Origin: QHXQ01 sp036389395
GTDB lineage: Bacteria; Acidobacteriota; Blastocatellia; Pyrinomonadales; Pyrinomonadaceae
Reading direction: 5' to 3'
Length of the DNA stretch: 64,000 bases
NCBI GenBank assembly: GCA_036389395.1
Contig: DASVPY010000020.1
Span: forward strand, 1-64,000
Shown: positions 26,240 through 35,962 of the stretch, in pieces
How positions within the stretch are numbered: the stretch's first letter is position 1
Layout of the letters: every line of letters starts with the position of its first letter
The notes under the pieces: generated by a model
Seen by the model: the letters and a program-made list of their open reading frames with translations, nothing else
Databases searched by the model: none
Told to the model about the DNA's origin: nothing
Program-made: the position numbers and the translations under genes

Positions 26240-28744
26240 TCACGGCACGAGGACGATCTCGTGGACTTCCGCGGCCTCGGCGGGCGACAGGTGGACGCGC
26301 AGGCGGCGCGTGTCGCGGTCGAAGGAGACTTCGCGGGCGTCGCGCCCGCCGATGAGCACGCCCTTGGGGCGCTCGCTCAGGCCGAGGAACTCAACCGCGC
26401 CGAGCGTGCGCGCGTCGGCGAACGTGCCGCCGCGCGAGAAGCGCAGGGCGTTGCCGCGCAGCGTGCTGTTGGTGACGCGCACAGTGCCGCGCCGGTAGTC
26501 GTAGCCTTCGCCCGCGTCTTCATAGAAGCGGCCCGCGGCGGCTTGCGCGCCCGTGGCGACGACGAGGCCGAAGGGCGCGCGCGCCATCTCGCCCGTGTGC
26601 TGCACGACGGGCTGCACGGGCACGACCGCACCCACGCGCACGAAGAGCGGCAGGCGTTCGAGCGGTGCGGGGACGAGCGTGGCCGTGCCGCCTTCGTAAC
26701 GCGCGCCCGTCCACCAGTCGAGCCAGGCGTCGCCGCGCGGGAAGTAGACGGGGCGCGCGGTCGCGCCCGGTTCCAGGACGGGCGCGACGAGCAAGTCGTC
26801 GCCGACGAGGAACTCGCCCAACGCGAGCGGCGGATCGTAGACGGCGTAGTCCGCCGGGTAGTTGAACCAGAGCGGGCGCATGACGGGCACGCCGTTCTGC
26901 GTGTGCTCCTGGAAGACCGTGTAGAGGTAAGGCAGCAGCCGGTAGCGCAGTTCGATTGACGCGCGGTTGATGCGCTCGTAAGTGTCGCCGAAGGCCCAAG
27001 GCTCGCGCGCGGCCGACTCGTTGTTCGAGTGCGTGCGGCAGAAGGGCGTGAGCGCGGCGGCTTGCAGCCAGCGCGCGTAGAGTTCGGGCGTGGTGCTGCC
27101 GGCGAAGCCGCCCACGTCCGCGCCGACGAACGGCACGCCCGACACCGACAGGTTCGTCAGCATCGGCACGGAGAGCGCGAGGTGTTCCCAACTCGGCACG
27201 TTGTCGCCCGTCCAGACCGCGGAGTAGCGCTGCACGCCCGCGTAGCCGGCGCGCGTGAGGACGAAGGGCCGCGCGTCCGTTCGGAGTTGTTGCACGCCCT
27301 CGAAGGTGGCGCGCGCCATCTGCATCCCGTAGACGTTGTGGTAGCGCGCGTGCGTGCCGGGCTGGCCGTCGCCCGCGTGGCGCACGTCGAGGGGGAAAGT
27401 CTTGGCGGGGTCGTGCGCGAGGTTAGGCTGGGGCGGGTTCTTCTCGGGCGGGAACGTGGCCGGCTCGTTCATGTCGTTCCAGAAGCCGCTGATGCCGTCG
27501 TCCAAATTCTGCCGGTAGAGCGCGCCGAACCAGGCGCGCGTGCGCGGGTTCGTGAAGTCGGGGAAGGCGCACAGGCCGGGCCACACCTTCGCGTGAAACT
27601 CCGAGCCGTCGGCCGCCTGGCAGAAGAACCCTTGCGCGCGCCCTTCGCGGTACGCCGGGTAAGTGTCATCCACCTTGATGCCGGGGTCTATGATGACGAC
27701 GGTGCGCAAACCTTGGGCGCGCAGGTCTGCGAGCAGGCGCGGCGGGTCGGGGAACTTCTGTTTGTCCCAGGTGAAGATGCGGAAGCCGTCCATGTAGTCA
27801 ATGTCGAAGTAGATGACATCGGCCGGGATGTGGCGCTCGCGGAAGCCGCGCGCCACCTCGCGCACCTTGCTTTCGGGGAAGTAGGAATAGCGCGACTGCT
27901 GGTAGCCGAGCGCCCAGAGCGGCGGCAAGGGCGTGCGCCCGGTCAACTCCGTGTACTCGCGCAGGACTTCTTTCGGCGTGCGCGCGGGGCCGCCGGTGAA
28001 GACGTAGTAGTTCAACTCGCCGCCGGGCGCGCCGAAGGTGTAGCGCCGCGGGTCGCTGCGCCCCATGTCGAAGTGCGTGCGGTAGGTGTTATCGAAGAAC
28101 AGCCCGTAGGCCTTGCCCTGCCGGAGCGCGACGAAGAAGGGGATGGACTCGTAGATCGGATCAAGCCCGGCGGGGTAGGCGTAGGTGTCCGTGTTCCACA
28201 TGGCGAACGCCTGGTTGTGGCGCGCTTCGCCCGTCGCCTTCTCGCCGAAGCCGTAGTAGAACTCGAACGGGTCGCGCCGCTTCGTCGCCTCGACTGCGCC
28301 GTCCGCCAGATCGAAGGAGACGGGGCGGGTCGGATCGTCTTCGACGACGAGATTGCCGGCCGCGTCGTAGACGCTGATGAGGAACGGGCGGCGGTTGACG
28401 CGGATGCGCGCGCCGGGCACGTCGCGCGTCGTGATCTCAAGCGCGCCCGCGGTCTCGCGCACGACGGCGGCGACCGTCTTGCGATCTCTTGATTCAACCG
28501 CGTAAGAGAAGTCGCGCGCGAACGTGCCTGTGGGCGCGAGCCGCACGCGCGCCACCTGCAAGTCGTGGAGCGTGACGGCGACGCGCGCGCCGCTTGAGAG
28601 CGTGAGCACGACGCCGTCCGTCTGCCGCGCGACCGCCACGACGTGGCCCGCCCCGCGCCAAGCGCCCGCCGCCGGCACGAACAAGCAGCACAACAGCGCC
28701 GCGGCGCACGCCACCCGCCGCCGAATTAACAAGCTCCTCATCAA
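26240..28744 (-). CDS. Glycoside hydrolase family 31 (alpha-glucosidase-like), exported
   Basis: An 834-residue enzyme with an N-terminal signal peptide (RRVACAAALLCCLFVPAAGA). The N-terminal beta domain is followed by the (beta/alpha)8 barrel with the nucleophile Asp in FWNDMNEPATF and the acid/base Asp in VWTGDNVPSWEHL; FVGADVGGFAGSTTPELYARW is also family-typical. It would release alpha-linked glucose or xylose from oligosaccharides in the periplasm. ATG at 28744 (or 28741) follows the amidohydrolase stop by 33 bases, suggesting a shared transcript. Confidence 0.95.
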   Translation of the reverse strand: MMRSLLIRRRVACAAALLCCLFVPAAGAWRGAGHVVAVARQTDGVVLTLSSGARVAVTLHDLQVARVRLAPTGTFARDFSYAVESRDRKTVAAVVRETAGALEITTRDVPGARIRVNRRPFLISVYDAAGNLVVEDDPTRPVSFDLADGAVEATKRRDPFEFYYGFGEKATGEARHNQAFAMWNTDTYAYPAGLDPIYESIPFFVALRQGKAYGLFFDNTYRTHFDMGRSDPRRYTFGAPGGELNYYVFTGGPARTPKEVLREYTELTGRTPLPPLWALGYQQSRYSYFPESKVREVARGFRERHIPADVIYFDIDYMDGFRIFTWDKQKFPDPPRLLADLRAQGLRTVVIIDPGIKVDDTYPAYREGRAQGFFCQAADGSEFHAKVWPGLCAFPDFTNPRTRAWFGALYRQNLDDGISGFWNDMNEPATFPPEKNPPQPNLAHDPAKTFPLDVRHAGDGQPGTHARYHNVYGMQMARATFEGVQQLRTDARPFVLTRAGYAGVQRYSAVWTGDNVPSWEHLALSVPMLTNLSVSGVPFVGADVGGFAGSTTPELYARWLQAAALTPFCRTHSNNESAAREPWAFGDTYERINRASIELRYRLLPYLYTVFQEHTQNGVPVMRPLWFNYPADYAVYDPPLALGEFLVGDDLLVAPVLEPGATARPVYFPRGDAWLDWWTGARYEGGTATLVPAPLERLPLFVRVGAVVPVQPVVQHTGEMARAPFGLVVATGAQAAAGRFYEDAGEGYDYRRGTVRVTNSTLRGNALRFSRGGTFADARTLGAVEFLGLSERPKGVLIGGRDAREVSFDRDTRRLRVHLSPAEAAEVHEIVLVP

Positions 28745-28777
28745 GCCTCGTGTCCCTCCAGGTTTACGCGGGCCGAA

Positions 28778-30517
28778 TCAGCGTGCGTCGCGTTCGTAGA
28801 CGACGCGGCCGCCGAGGATGGTGATGGCGGCCTCGGTCTGCAAAATCTCTTCGGGCCGGATGGTCAACAGGTCGCGCGTGTGGACGGTCAGGTCGGCGAG
28901 CTGCCCGACGACGATCTGCCCTTTGTCGCGTTCTTCAAACGACGCGTACGCGCCTTCGGCCGTGTAGTTGCGGATGGCGTCTACAATCGTGAGCCGTTCT
29001 TCGGGCCACCAGCCGCCGGGCGGTTGCCCGTCGGTTGACTGGCGCGTGACCGCGGCGTAGAGACCGAGGTAGGGGTTGATCGGCTCGACGGGCCAGTCCG
29101 TGCCGAACGGGACGTGGACGTAGTGCGCCATCATCGTGTGCCACGCGTACGCGCCGAGCACGCGGTACTCGCCCAGACGATCCTGCGCCCAGCGTTTATC
29201 CGAGATCGCGTGCGACGGCTGCATCGAGGCGATGACGCCGAGGGCGCGGAAGCGCGCGAAGTCGGTCGGCGCGACCACTTGCGCGTGCTCGACGCGGTTG
29301 CGCTGCACGTTCGTGCAGGTGATGCCGCCGATGGGGCCGGAACAACTGACGACGAAGCCGGCGTCGTCGCGCGCCTTCTGCGCGGCCGCGAAGGCGTCGA
29401 GCGCCAGGCGGTTGGCGCGGTCGCCGATGGCGTGGAAGCCGATCTGGAAGTCGGCCAGGGCGCGCTCGACGGTCATGCGGGTTAGTTCTTCGGGCGGGTG
29501 GCGCGGGATGCCGCTGTTGTGCGGGTCGTCGGCGAAGGGCGCGAGCATGGCGGCGGTGCGCGACCCCAACGTGCCGTCCACGTAACCCTTGAGCATCGTC
29601 AGGCGCAGGCGCAGGGGATCGAGTTTGAACGACGCGAACTCTGTGCGCTGCCGTTTCAGTTCGTCAACCGTGTCCTCGAAGTTCTGCCACTCGGCGACGC
29701 GCACGGTGAGCCGGCCCGCGTCGAGCAGCTCGCGGTAGAGCGCGACGTTCTCGTAGCCCGAATTATCTTGAATGGACGTGATGCCGTAGCGGCGCGCTTC
29801 CGCCAGTGCGCGCTCGACGGCCTGCATCCGCTCGGCGCGCGACGGCTCGGGCACGACGCGCGCGACGAGGCCGGCGGCCGTCTCTTTGAGGATGCCGGTC
29901 GGCTCGCCCGCCGCGTCGCGCAGAATCTCGCCGCCCGCGGGCGCTTGCGTGGCGCGCGTCACGCCGGCCTTTTGCAGCGCGAGCGAGTTGACCCAACTGA
30001 CGTGCCCGTCCACGCGCTGCACGAAGACGGGGTTGGCGGGCGCGACTTCGTCCAGGTCAGCTTTAGTCGGCCACTCGCCGCCCCAGAGCGTGTGATCCCA
30101 GCCGCGCCCCAGTATCCAAGAGCCGGGCGGCAGCTCTCTGATCTTCTCGGCGATGCGGCGCTTGGCTTCGGCGAGCGTGGGCGCGCCGAGCAGTTGCACG
30201 CGCAGCAACGACAGCCCGCCGCCGACGAAGTGTATGTGCGCGTCGTTGAAGCCAGGCGTGACGAGCCGGCCCTTGAGATCAATCGTGCGCGCAGGCTCGT
30301 AGCCGAGCAGTATGTCCATGTTCGAGCCGACGGCGACGACGCGCTCGCCGTCAACGGCGACGGCTTCGGCGAGCGGGCGGCGCGCGTCGGCCGTGAAGAC
30401 CTTGCCGTTCGTGAGCACGAGGCTCACGCGTCTGCGCGTCTGCGCGTGATTCGTTAACGGCGGGCAGACGACGAGCAGCGCGAGCGCGAGCGCGAGCAGG
30501 GCGCGGAGCAAACGCAT
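28778..30517 (-). CDS. Exported amidohydrolase (amidohydrolase family 3)
   Basis: A 579-residue metal-dependent hydrolase of the YtcJ type. A signal peptide (LLRALLALALALLVVC) precedes the domain; metal ligands occur in PGFNDAHIHFVGGG, and downstream His/Asp positions in IGDRANRLALDAF, RVEHAQVV and FGTDWPVEPINPYLGLY. ATG at 30517 is chosen because it starts the signal peptide; the longer frame to 30625 adds 36 unrelated residues. First gene of a minus-strand group with GH31, the Tat protein and amidase. A TATAAC-like -10 lies at about 30558-30563. Substrate unknown. Confidence 0.92.
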   Translation of the reverse strand: MRLLRALLALALALLVVCPPLTNHAQTRRRVSLVLTNGKVFTADARRPLAEAVAVDGERVVAVGSNMDILLGYEPARTIDLKGRLVTPGFNDAHIHFVGGGLSLLRVQLLGAPTLAEAKRRIAEKIRELPPGSWILGRGWDHTLWGGEWPTKADLDEVAPANPVFVQRVDGHVSWVNSLALQKAGVTRATQAPAGGEILRDAAGEPTGILKETAAGLVARVVPEPSRAERMQAVERALAEARRYGITSIQDNSGYENVALYRELLDAGRLTVRVAEWQNFEDTVDELKRQRTEFASFKLDPLRLRLTMLKGYVDGTLGSRTAAMLAPFADDPHNSGIPRHPPEELTRMTVERALADFQIGFHAIGDRANRLALDAFAAAQKARDDAGFVVSCSGPIGGITCTNVQRNRVEHAQVVAPTDFARFRALGVIASMQPSHAISDKRWAQDRLGEYRVLGAYAWHTMMAHYVHVPFGTDWPVEPINPYLGLYAAVTRQSTDGQPPGGWWPEERLTIVDAIRNYTAEGAYASFEERDKGQIVVGQLADLTVHTRDLLTIRPEEILQTEAAITILGGRVVYERDAR

Positions 30518-30668
30518 AAACGTCAAACCGTGCGGGCAAGCTTGTTGGAGCGTTGCTGTTATATCACCGAACCGGGTCGGGCGCGTAGGCGAAGATCGCC
30601 CCGCGGGCGTGTTATCATGCGGCACGCTTTAAAGCAGACTGAACGAGCGGGGGCGCGGCGAACCAGGT

Positions 30669-31649
30669 ATGCGTGTGTTGGTGACGGGCGGCGCGGGCTA
30701 CATCGGCAGCGTCGTGACGGAGGAGTTAGTCAAGGACGGCCACGACGCGGTCGTCTACGACAGCCTGTACAAAGGGCATCGGGGCGCGGTCGTCGCGGGC
30801 GCGCGCTTCGTCCGGGCGGACTTGCTCGACGGCGAGAGTTTGCGCCGCGCGTTCCGCGAGCAGCGGACGGAGGCCGTCATCCACATGGCGGCCGACTCGC
30901 TCGTCGGCGAGTCCGTCCAGCAGCCCGCGAAGTACTACCGCAACAACGTCACGGCCGGTCTCGCGCTGCTCGACGCGATGCGCGACTGCGGCGTCACGCG
31001 GCTCGTCTTCTCTTCGACCGCCGCCACCTACGGCGAGCCGGCCAAGCAGCCCATCGAAGAGACCGACCCGACCAACCCGACCAACACCTACGGCGAGACC
31101 AAGCTCGCCTTCGAGCACGCCCTCCGCTGGTACGAGCAGGCCTACGGTCTGCGCTACGCGAGCCTTCGTTACTTCAACGCGGCGGGCGCGACCGCGCACT
31201 GCGGCGAAGTCCACAACCCCGAAACGCACCTCATCCCGATCCTCCTGCAAGCCGCCGCCGGCACGCGCCCGCACGTCGAAATCTACGGCGACGACTACCC
31301 CACGCGCGACGGCACGTGCGTCCGCGACTACATCCACGTCGTCGATCTGGCCCGCGCCCACATCCTCGCGCTCGACATCCTCGGCGCGCGCAGCGCCATC
31401 TACAACTTGGGGTGCGGCGGCGACGGCTACACCGTCAAAGAAGTCATCGACGTGGCCCGCGCCGTCACGGCCCGCGCCATCCCCGTCCGCACGGGCCCAC
31501 GCCGCGCGGGCGACCCGGCCGTCCTCGTCGCCAGCTCCGACCGCATCAAACGCGACCTCAACTGGTCGCCCCAATACCAAGACCTCCGCCTCATCGTCGA
31601 ATCCGCCTGGGCCTGGTTGCAGGCCCACCCCAACGGCTACCCCGATTGA
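30669..31649 (+). CDS. galE: UDP-glucose 4-epimerase
   Basis: A 326-residue short-chain dehydrogenase-type epimerase interconverting UDP-glucose and UDP-galactose. NAD-binding motif GGAGYIGS (7-14), the catalytic Ser/Thr segment VFSSTAATYGEP (about 113-124) and the YGETK motif (Tyr141, Lys145) are intact, as are YFNAAGA and the C-terminal GRRAGDPAVLVASS-type substrate loop. It would supply UDP-galactose for the surface glycan genes here and elsewhere. Single gene divergent from the amidohydrolase. Confidence 0.95.
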   Translation: MRVLVTGGAGYIGSVVTEELVKDGHDAVVYDSLYKGHRGAVVAGARFVRADLLDGESLRRAFREQRTEAVIHMAADSLVGESVQQPAKYYRNNVTAGLALLDAMRDCGVTRLVFSSTAATYGEPAKQPIEETDPTNPTNTYGETKLAFEHALRWYEQAYGLRYASLRYFNAAGATAHCGEVHNPETHLIPILLQAAAGTRPHVEIYGDDYPTRDGTCVRDYIHVVDLARAHILALDILGARSAIYNLGCGGDGYTVKEVIDVARAVTARAIPVRTGPRRAGDPAVLVASSDRIKRDLNWSPQYQDLRLIVESAWAWLQAHPNGYPD

Positions 31650-31665
31650 AATAAAGCACGCCGCA

Positions 31666-31810
31666 GCCGGGAGCGCGGGCCTCCCTGCCCGCCAAAGCGT
31701 GCTTCAGCACGCTTAAAAAGTTTGCGGCGGCACTCGAGCGTTGAGTGCCGCCGTTTCCTTCTGTTCGCGCTCACGCGCTCACGGCGGGCAGGGATGCCCG
31801 CGCTCCCGGC
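31666..31810. repeat. Compound intergenic cruciform repeat, copy 2
   Basis: Outer arms 31666-31692 and 31784-31810 pair at 26 of 27 positions, with the same two inner hairpins as copy 1 at 13102-13243. The second inner stem has a shorter 10-bp stem with a 7-nt loop. It separates convergent galE and the PfkB kinase gene. The two copies are nearly identical across about 140 nt, so the element is dispersed rather than locally evolved. Confidence 0.9.
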
Positions 31811-31825
31811 AGAGAGGTGCGCGCT

Positions 31826-32776
31826 TCAAGCCGTCTCGCCTTCACCCGACAGGAAGTTGCTAAGCTCGTGCGCGGACGGGAGGGCGGCGCGCGCGCCTAA
31901 GGCGCGGCACTTGAGGGCGGCGACGGCGCAGCCGAGGGTGAGGCAGGCTTCGATCTCTTCGCCTTGCAGGAGGCCGTAGAGGAAGCCTGTGTGGAAGGCG
32001 TCGCCCGCGCCGGTGGTGTCGCGGCAGCCGCCGGGGACGGGGAAGGCGTGGGCGGTGAGGAAGCGGCCTTCGTGGTAGAGCACCGCGCCGCGTTCGCCCA
32101 GGGTCATGCCCGTGACGGCGCAGCCGTAGCGCGCTTTGACTTCGACGAGGGCCGCGCGCTCGTCCGCGATGCCGGTCAGCCGGCGCGGAAACTCCTTCGA
32201 GGTGATGAGCACGTCAATGAACGGCAGCAACTCGGCGCAGCCCGGATAGATGTTGTCTATGTCGGCGGAGACGATTGTGCCGGCAGCCCGCGCGGCGCGC
32301 GCCACGACGGCGCAGGCGGGCGGGTCGTGCGCGTCGAGGTGGAGCACGCGCCCGCGCGTGCCGAACTCCGCGGGCGCTTCCCCGGCGCTGTAAGCCAGCC
32401 GCTCGTCCCTGTCCCAGACGATGGTGCGCTCGCCCGTGCGCGCGTCGATCAGGATGAACGCGATCTGGTTGCGCGCGCCTTCGATCACTTCGGCGCACGA
32501 CACGTCCACGCCCTCGTCCCGCAAGGTCTGCAAGCCGAAGCGGCCCGCCTCGTCCGAGCCGAAGCGCCCGGCGTAGGCCGTGCGCAGGCCGAGCCGCTGC
32601 AAGCCGACCATGCACGAAGCCGTCTGCCCGCCGGCCGACTGCGTGTGCTCGACGAGCCGCGTCTTCGTGTCGAACGCGGGGTACTCCGGCACGACGACGA
32701 GATGATCGACCGCGTTCAGCCCGAAGCCGACCGCGTCGAACTCGCGCGCCCGTGCCAACTCGAAAGGGAAACGCAT
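31826..32776 (-). CDS. PfkB family carbohydrate kinase
   Basis: A 316-residue ribokinase-fold sugar or nucleoside kinase. Visible motifs are the N-terminal GFGLNAVDHLVVVPEYP, the GG-type motif SAGGQTASCMVGLQRLG, and the C-terminal ATP/catalytic signature DTTGAGDAFHTGFLYGL with the catalytic Asp. Substrate is not clear; 2-dehydro-3-deoxygluconokinase, fructokinase or ribokinase specificities all share these motifs. Monocistronic, convergent with galE. Confidence 0.9.
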   Translation of the reverse strand: MRFPFELARAREFDAVGFGLNAVDHLVVVPEYPAFDTKTRLVEHTQSAGGQTASCMVGLQRLGLRTAYAGRFGSDEAGRFGLQTLRDEGVDVSCAEVIEGARNQIAFILIDARTGERTIVWDRDERLAYSAGEAPAEFGTRGRVLHLDAHDPPACAVVARAARAAGTIVSADIDNIYPGCAELLPFIDVLITSKEFPRRLTGIADERAALVEVKARYGCAVTGMTLGERGAVLYHEGRFLTAHAFPVPGGCRDTTGAGDAFHTGFLYGLLQGEEIEACLTLGCAVAALKCRALGARAALPSAHELSNFLSGEGETA

Positions 32777-33043
32777 AACAGGTTCGCTCCGCCCGCCCGG
32801 CTGGCGGGGCGCAACCTTTCTCCGCCGAAGCGCGTGCGGCTGTCAAGCGGCGCGCGCACGCAGCGCAAAACTTCGTCGCCGAAAATTCTCGCTCGCTGTT
32901 CATGCGTTGACGGTCAAGCGGCGACGCAAATTTAGGTTTGCCCGCCGCGCCGTTTCGGTTAACATCTCCACCCGACGCGCGCCGGCCGGCGCTGACGCCG
33001 ACGCGCCCCGACCCGCAGCCCGGACTCAACCCAAGGTGTCGTC
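32777..33043. other. Divergent intergenic region PfkB / M48 gene
   Basis: A 267-base gap between two starts. A candidate plus-strand -35 TTGACG at 32907-32912 is followed 17 bases later by an A/T-rich ATTTAG. No palindromic repeat of the families found elsewhere occurs here, and I see no RNA gene. Confidence 0.35.
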
Positions 33044-35872
33044 ATGAGGATCAACTTACTGCGCCGCCTCGCGCCCGTCGCGCTCGCGTGCGCGCTCGCG
33101 CCCGCCTTCGCCCGCGCGCAGCAGACGTGTCAGCCGCCGCTCGCGCCGCCCGCGCCCGGTCGCAACCTCTTCACGCCGCAGCAGGAGATGGACTTGGGCG
33201 ACGCCATCGCCGAGCAGTTGCAGCGCAGCTACCGCGTCGTCGAGGACGAGGCGCTGACGGCCGAGTTGCGGCGCATCGGCGCGCGGGTCGTCAAGGGCCT
33301 GCCCGACACGGGCCTGCGCTTCCAGTTCTTCCTGCTCGACGCGCCCGAGGCGAACGCCTTCACGCTGCCGGGCGGGCGCGTCTACGTGGCGCGCAAGCTC
33401 GTCGCCTTCGTGCGCAGCGAGGACGAGCTGGCCGGCATCCTGGCGCACGAGTTGGGGCACGTCGCCTCGCGGCAGACGGCCGAGGACATGTCTTACTTGT
33501 TCCGCGAAGTCCTGGGCGTGACGAGCGTCGGCGACCGGCGCGACATCTTCGAGAAGTATCATCAGTTGGTCGAGAACGCGGCGCGCAAGCCCAAGGCGTT
33601 CGAGCACGGCGCGCGCGCCGAAGAGAAGGAGCAGCTCGTCGCCGACGCGCTCGGCCTCTACGCGCTCGCGGGCGCGGGCTACGACCCGGCGGCGCTGCCC
33701 GCCTTCTGGGAGCGCTTCACCGAGGCCAAGGGCAAGGGCGGCTTCTTCGCCGAACTCTTCGGCTCGACCAAGCCGGAGGAGAAGCGTCTGCGCGAGATGC
33801 GGCGCGCGCTCGCGGCGCTGCCCGCAGCCTGCGTCGCCGCGCGCGCGAGCGCGCCGCCGCCGGCCTTCCAGCAGTGGCAGGCCGCGGTCGTCGCCTACGC
33901 GGCCGCGGCGCGCAAAGAGGAGTTGCACGGCGTCGTCGCCAAGACCGCGCTCGACCCGCCCCTGCGCGGCGACGTGACCTACCTGCGCTTCTCGCCCGAC
34001 GGCAAGTACATACTCGCGCAGGACGACACGGGCATCAACGTGCTCGCGCGCGAGCCGTTCGCGCTGCGCTTCCGCATCGACGCGCCCGAGGCGCACACGG
34101 CGCAGTTCACGCCCGACTCGCGCGCCGTCGTCTTCAACACCTCGGCGCTGCGCGTCGAGTCTTGGGACGTGGCGGCGGGCAAGCAGGCGGACGCGCACGA
34201 GTTGGTCGTGCGCGACGGCTGCTGGCAGACGGCGCTCGCGCCCGACGGGCGCACGCTGGCCTGCCTGGCGGCGAACTTCGATCTCGTGCTCTACGACGTG
34301 ACGACGGGCGCGCAGCTCTTCCAGAAGAAGGGCTACTACAAGCCGACCATCTTCGACCTCTTCCGCCTGCGGCTGGGCGTCGGGCGCGCGGGCCAGGTGG
34401 ACGACGACGACATGGAGTGGGTCAGCTTCGGCTTCTCGCCCGACGCGCGCTACTTCATCGCGGGCGCGCGCAACTTCTCCGACGGCAACTTCTGGGGCAC
34501 GACGCAGGAGCGCGCCAGCACCGTCATCTACGACCTGACGGCGAAGGCCCCGGCTTCCGTCCCCGACCCGCTCAAGGTGCTGCTCACGGGCCGCTACGCC
34601 TTCGTCGGCCCCGACCGCATCGTGGCGCGCAACCCGCAGGACTACCGCAAGTCCGCGCTGGTCGGCTTCCCCGGCGGCGCGGTGCTCGAACAGTTCGCGC
34701 TCTGGGGCAACCCCGCTTCGGTCACGCGCGGCGACTACTTCATCGTGCGCCCCGTCAAGGAGTACGCCGCGGGCGTCGCCGAACTCGGCTCGAAGAACGT
34801 CGTCCTCGCCAACCGGCTCGCGGCCATAGACGTGTACGAGCAGTTCTTCGTCGCCGAACAGTTGAACGGCGAGCTGAGCCTCTACCGCATGGGGCCGACG
34901 CAGCAACTCGCCAACGTGCGCCTGCCGCGCAACCCTCTGGGGCGGGTCTACGCCAGCGCCGTCTCGCCCGACATGCGCTGGCTGGCGGTCTCGGAGCGCA
35001 CGCGCGGCGCGGTCTGGGACTTGACGAAGGGCACGCGCGTGCTGCACACGCGCGGCTTCCGCGGCGCGCACTTCGCGCCCGACGGCGCGTTCTACGCCGA
35101 CTTCCCCAAGACCGAAGAGACCGGGCGCACGCTCGCCAAACTCGACCCCGCGAGCGGGCACGCCGTCTCCGCCGCGAAACTCGAAGGGCCGGGCGCGGGC
35201 GTCCACGGCCCTTACCTTCTCGCCCTGCGCCCGGCGCGCGCGGGCGGCGGCGCGAACGAGGACGTGACGCTCGAAGTGCGCGACACGACCACGCAGGCGC
35301 AACTCTGGACGCGCGCCTACCCGAAGGAAGCGCCGGACGTGTGGGTTGACCCCGCCGACGACACGCTGGTGCTCGTCTGGGCGGCGGGCGCGGAGGCGGC
35401 GAAGGCGGCCGCGGCCGCCGACCCCAACCTGAAGCAGCAGCTAGCCGCGCTGAAGACGAAGGAGCGCGACTACTTCCTGCAAGTGCTCGACGCGAAGACG
35501 GGACAGCCGCGCGGCGGGCTGATCGTCGAGACGGGCCAAGGCTCGTTCCGCATGGACAGCGTCTTCGCCGCGGGCGACTGGGTGGTCGTCGTGGACACGG
35601 AGAACCGCGTGCTCGTCTACGCGCTGGCGCGCGGCACGTTGCAGGGGCGGGTGTTCGGCGGGCGCGCGGCGCTCGCGCCGACGACGGGGCTGCTCGCGGT
35701 CGAGAACGAGCGCGGGCGCGTGAGCCTCTACGAGCTGGCGACGCTGGCGAAGCGCGACGAGTTCGACTTCGGCAGCCCCGTCAAGCTCGCCCGCTTCAGC
35801 GCCGACGGCCGCCGCCTCTTCGTCCTCACCGCCAACCAGACCGCCTACGTGCTCGCGCCGGAGCGACAGTAG
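33044..35872 (+). CDS. Exported M48 metalloprotease fused to a beta-propeller
   Basis: A 942-residue protein. After a signal peptide (LAPVALACALAPAFARA) comes an M48 peptidase domain with HELGH at 135-139 (ILAHELGHVASRQ) and a later EEKEQLVADALG segment where the third zinc ligand is expected. From about residue 310 a long WD40-like propeller follows (repeated LRFSPDGKYILAQ-type strands). M48 proteins of the BepA/LoiP type act in envelope quality control; here TPR repeats are replaced by a propeller. In the third-ligand motif the usual Glu four residues before the Asp of the AD pair appears as Gln197, with Glu196 one position earlier, so activity is uncertain. Confidence 0.9.
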   Translation: MRINLLRRLAPVALACALAPAFARAQQTCQPPLAPPAPGRNLFTPQQEMDLGDAIAEQLQRSYRVVEDEALTAELRRIGARVVKGLPDTGLRFQFFLLDAPEANAFTLPGGRVYVARKLVAFVRSEDELAGILAHELGHVASRQTAEDMSYLFREVLGVTSVGDRRDIFEKYHQLVENAARKPKAFEHGARAEEKEQLVADALGLYALAGAGYDPAALPAFWERFTEAKGKGGFFAELFGSTKPEEKRLREMRRALAALPAACVAARASAPPPAFQQWQAAVVAYAAAARKEELHGVVAKTALDPPLRGDVTYLRFSPDGKYILAQDDTGINVLAREPFALRFRIDAPEAHTAQFTPDSRAVVFNTSALRVESWDVAAGKQADAHELVVRDGCWQTALAPDGRTLACLAANFDLVLYDVTTGAQLFQKKGYYKPTIFDLFRLRLGVGRAGQVDDDDMEWVSFGFSPDARYFIAGARNFSDGNFWGTTQERASTVIYDLTAKAPASVPDPLKVLLTGRYAFVGPDRIVARNPQDYRKSALVGFPGGAVLEQFALWGNPASVTRGDYFIVRPVKEYAAGVAELGSKNVVLANRLAAIDVYEQFFVAEQLNGELSLYRMGPTQQLANVRLPRNPLGRVYASAVSPDMRWLAVSERTRGAVWDLTKGTRVLHTRGFRGAHFAPDGAFYADFPKTEETGRTLAKLDPASGHAVSAAKLEGPGAGVHGPYLLALRPARAGGGANEDVTLEVRDTTTQAQLWTRAYPKEAPDVWVDPADDTLVLVWAAGAEAAKAAAAADPNLKQQLAALKTKERDYFLQVLDAKTGQPRGGLIVETGQGSFRMDSVFAAGDWVVVVDTENRVLVYALARGTLQGRVFGGRAALAPTTGLLAVENERGRVSLYELATLAKRDEFDFGSPVKLARFSADGRRLFVLTANQTAYVLAPERQ

Positions 35873-35904
35873 CCCCCCAGCCTCACGCCGCCAGTGCAAG
35901 CCTC

Positions 35905-35954
35905 TTGCGCGGTACCAGTTTTGGTGTTATATATGGCGTCACCACATGTGGAGG
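35905..35954 (+). promoter_or_regulatory. Promoter with candidate PadR operator and ribosome binding site
   Basis: A -35 TTGCGC (35905-35910) and -10 TATATA (35928-35933) are 17 bases apart, with an extended TG at 35925. The perfect palindrome CCACATGTGG (35942-35951) covers the expected transcription start and abuts GGAGG (35950-35954), eight bases before the padR ATG. PadR proteins bind ACAT/ATGT-type inverted repeats, so autorepression is a reasonable inference. Confidence 0.55.
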
Positions 35955-35962
35955 CGACTGTT

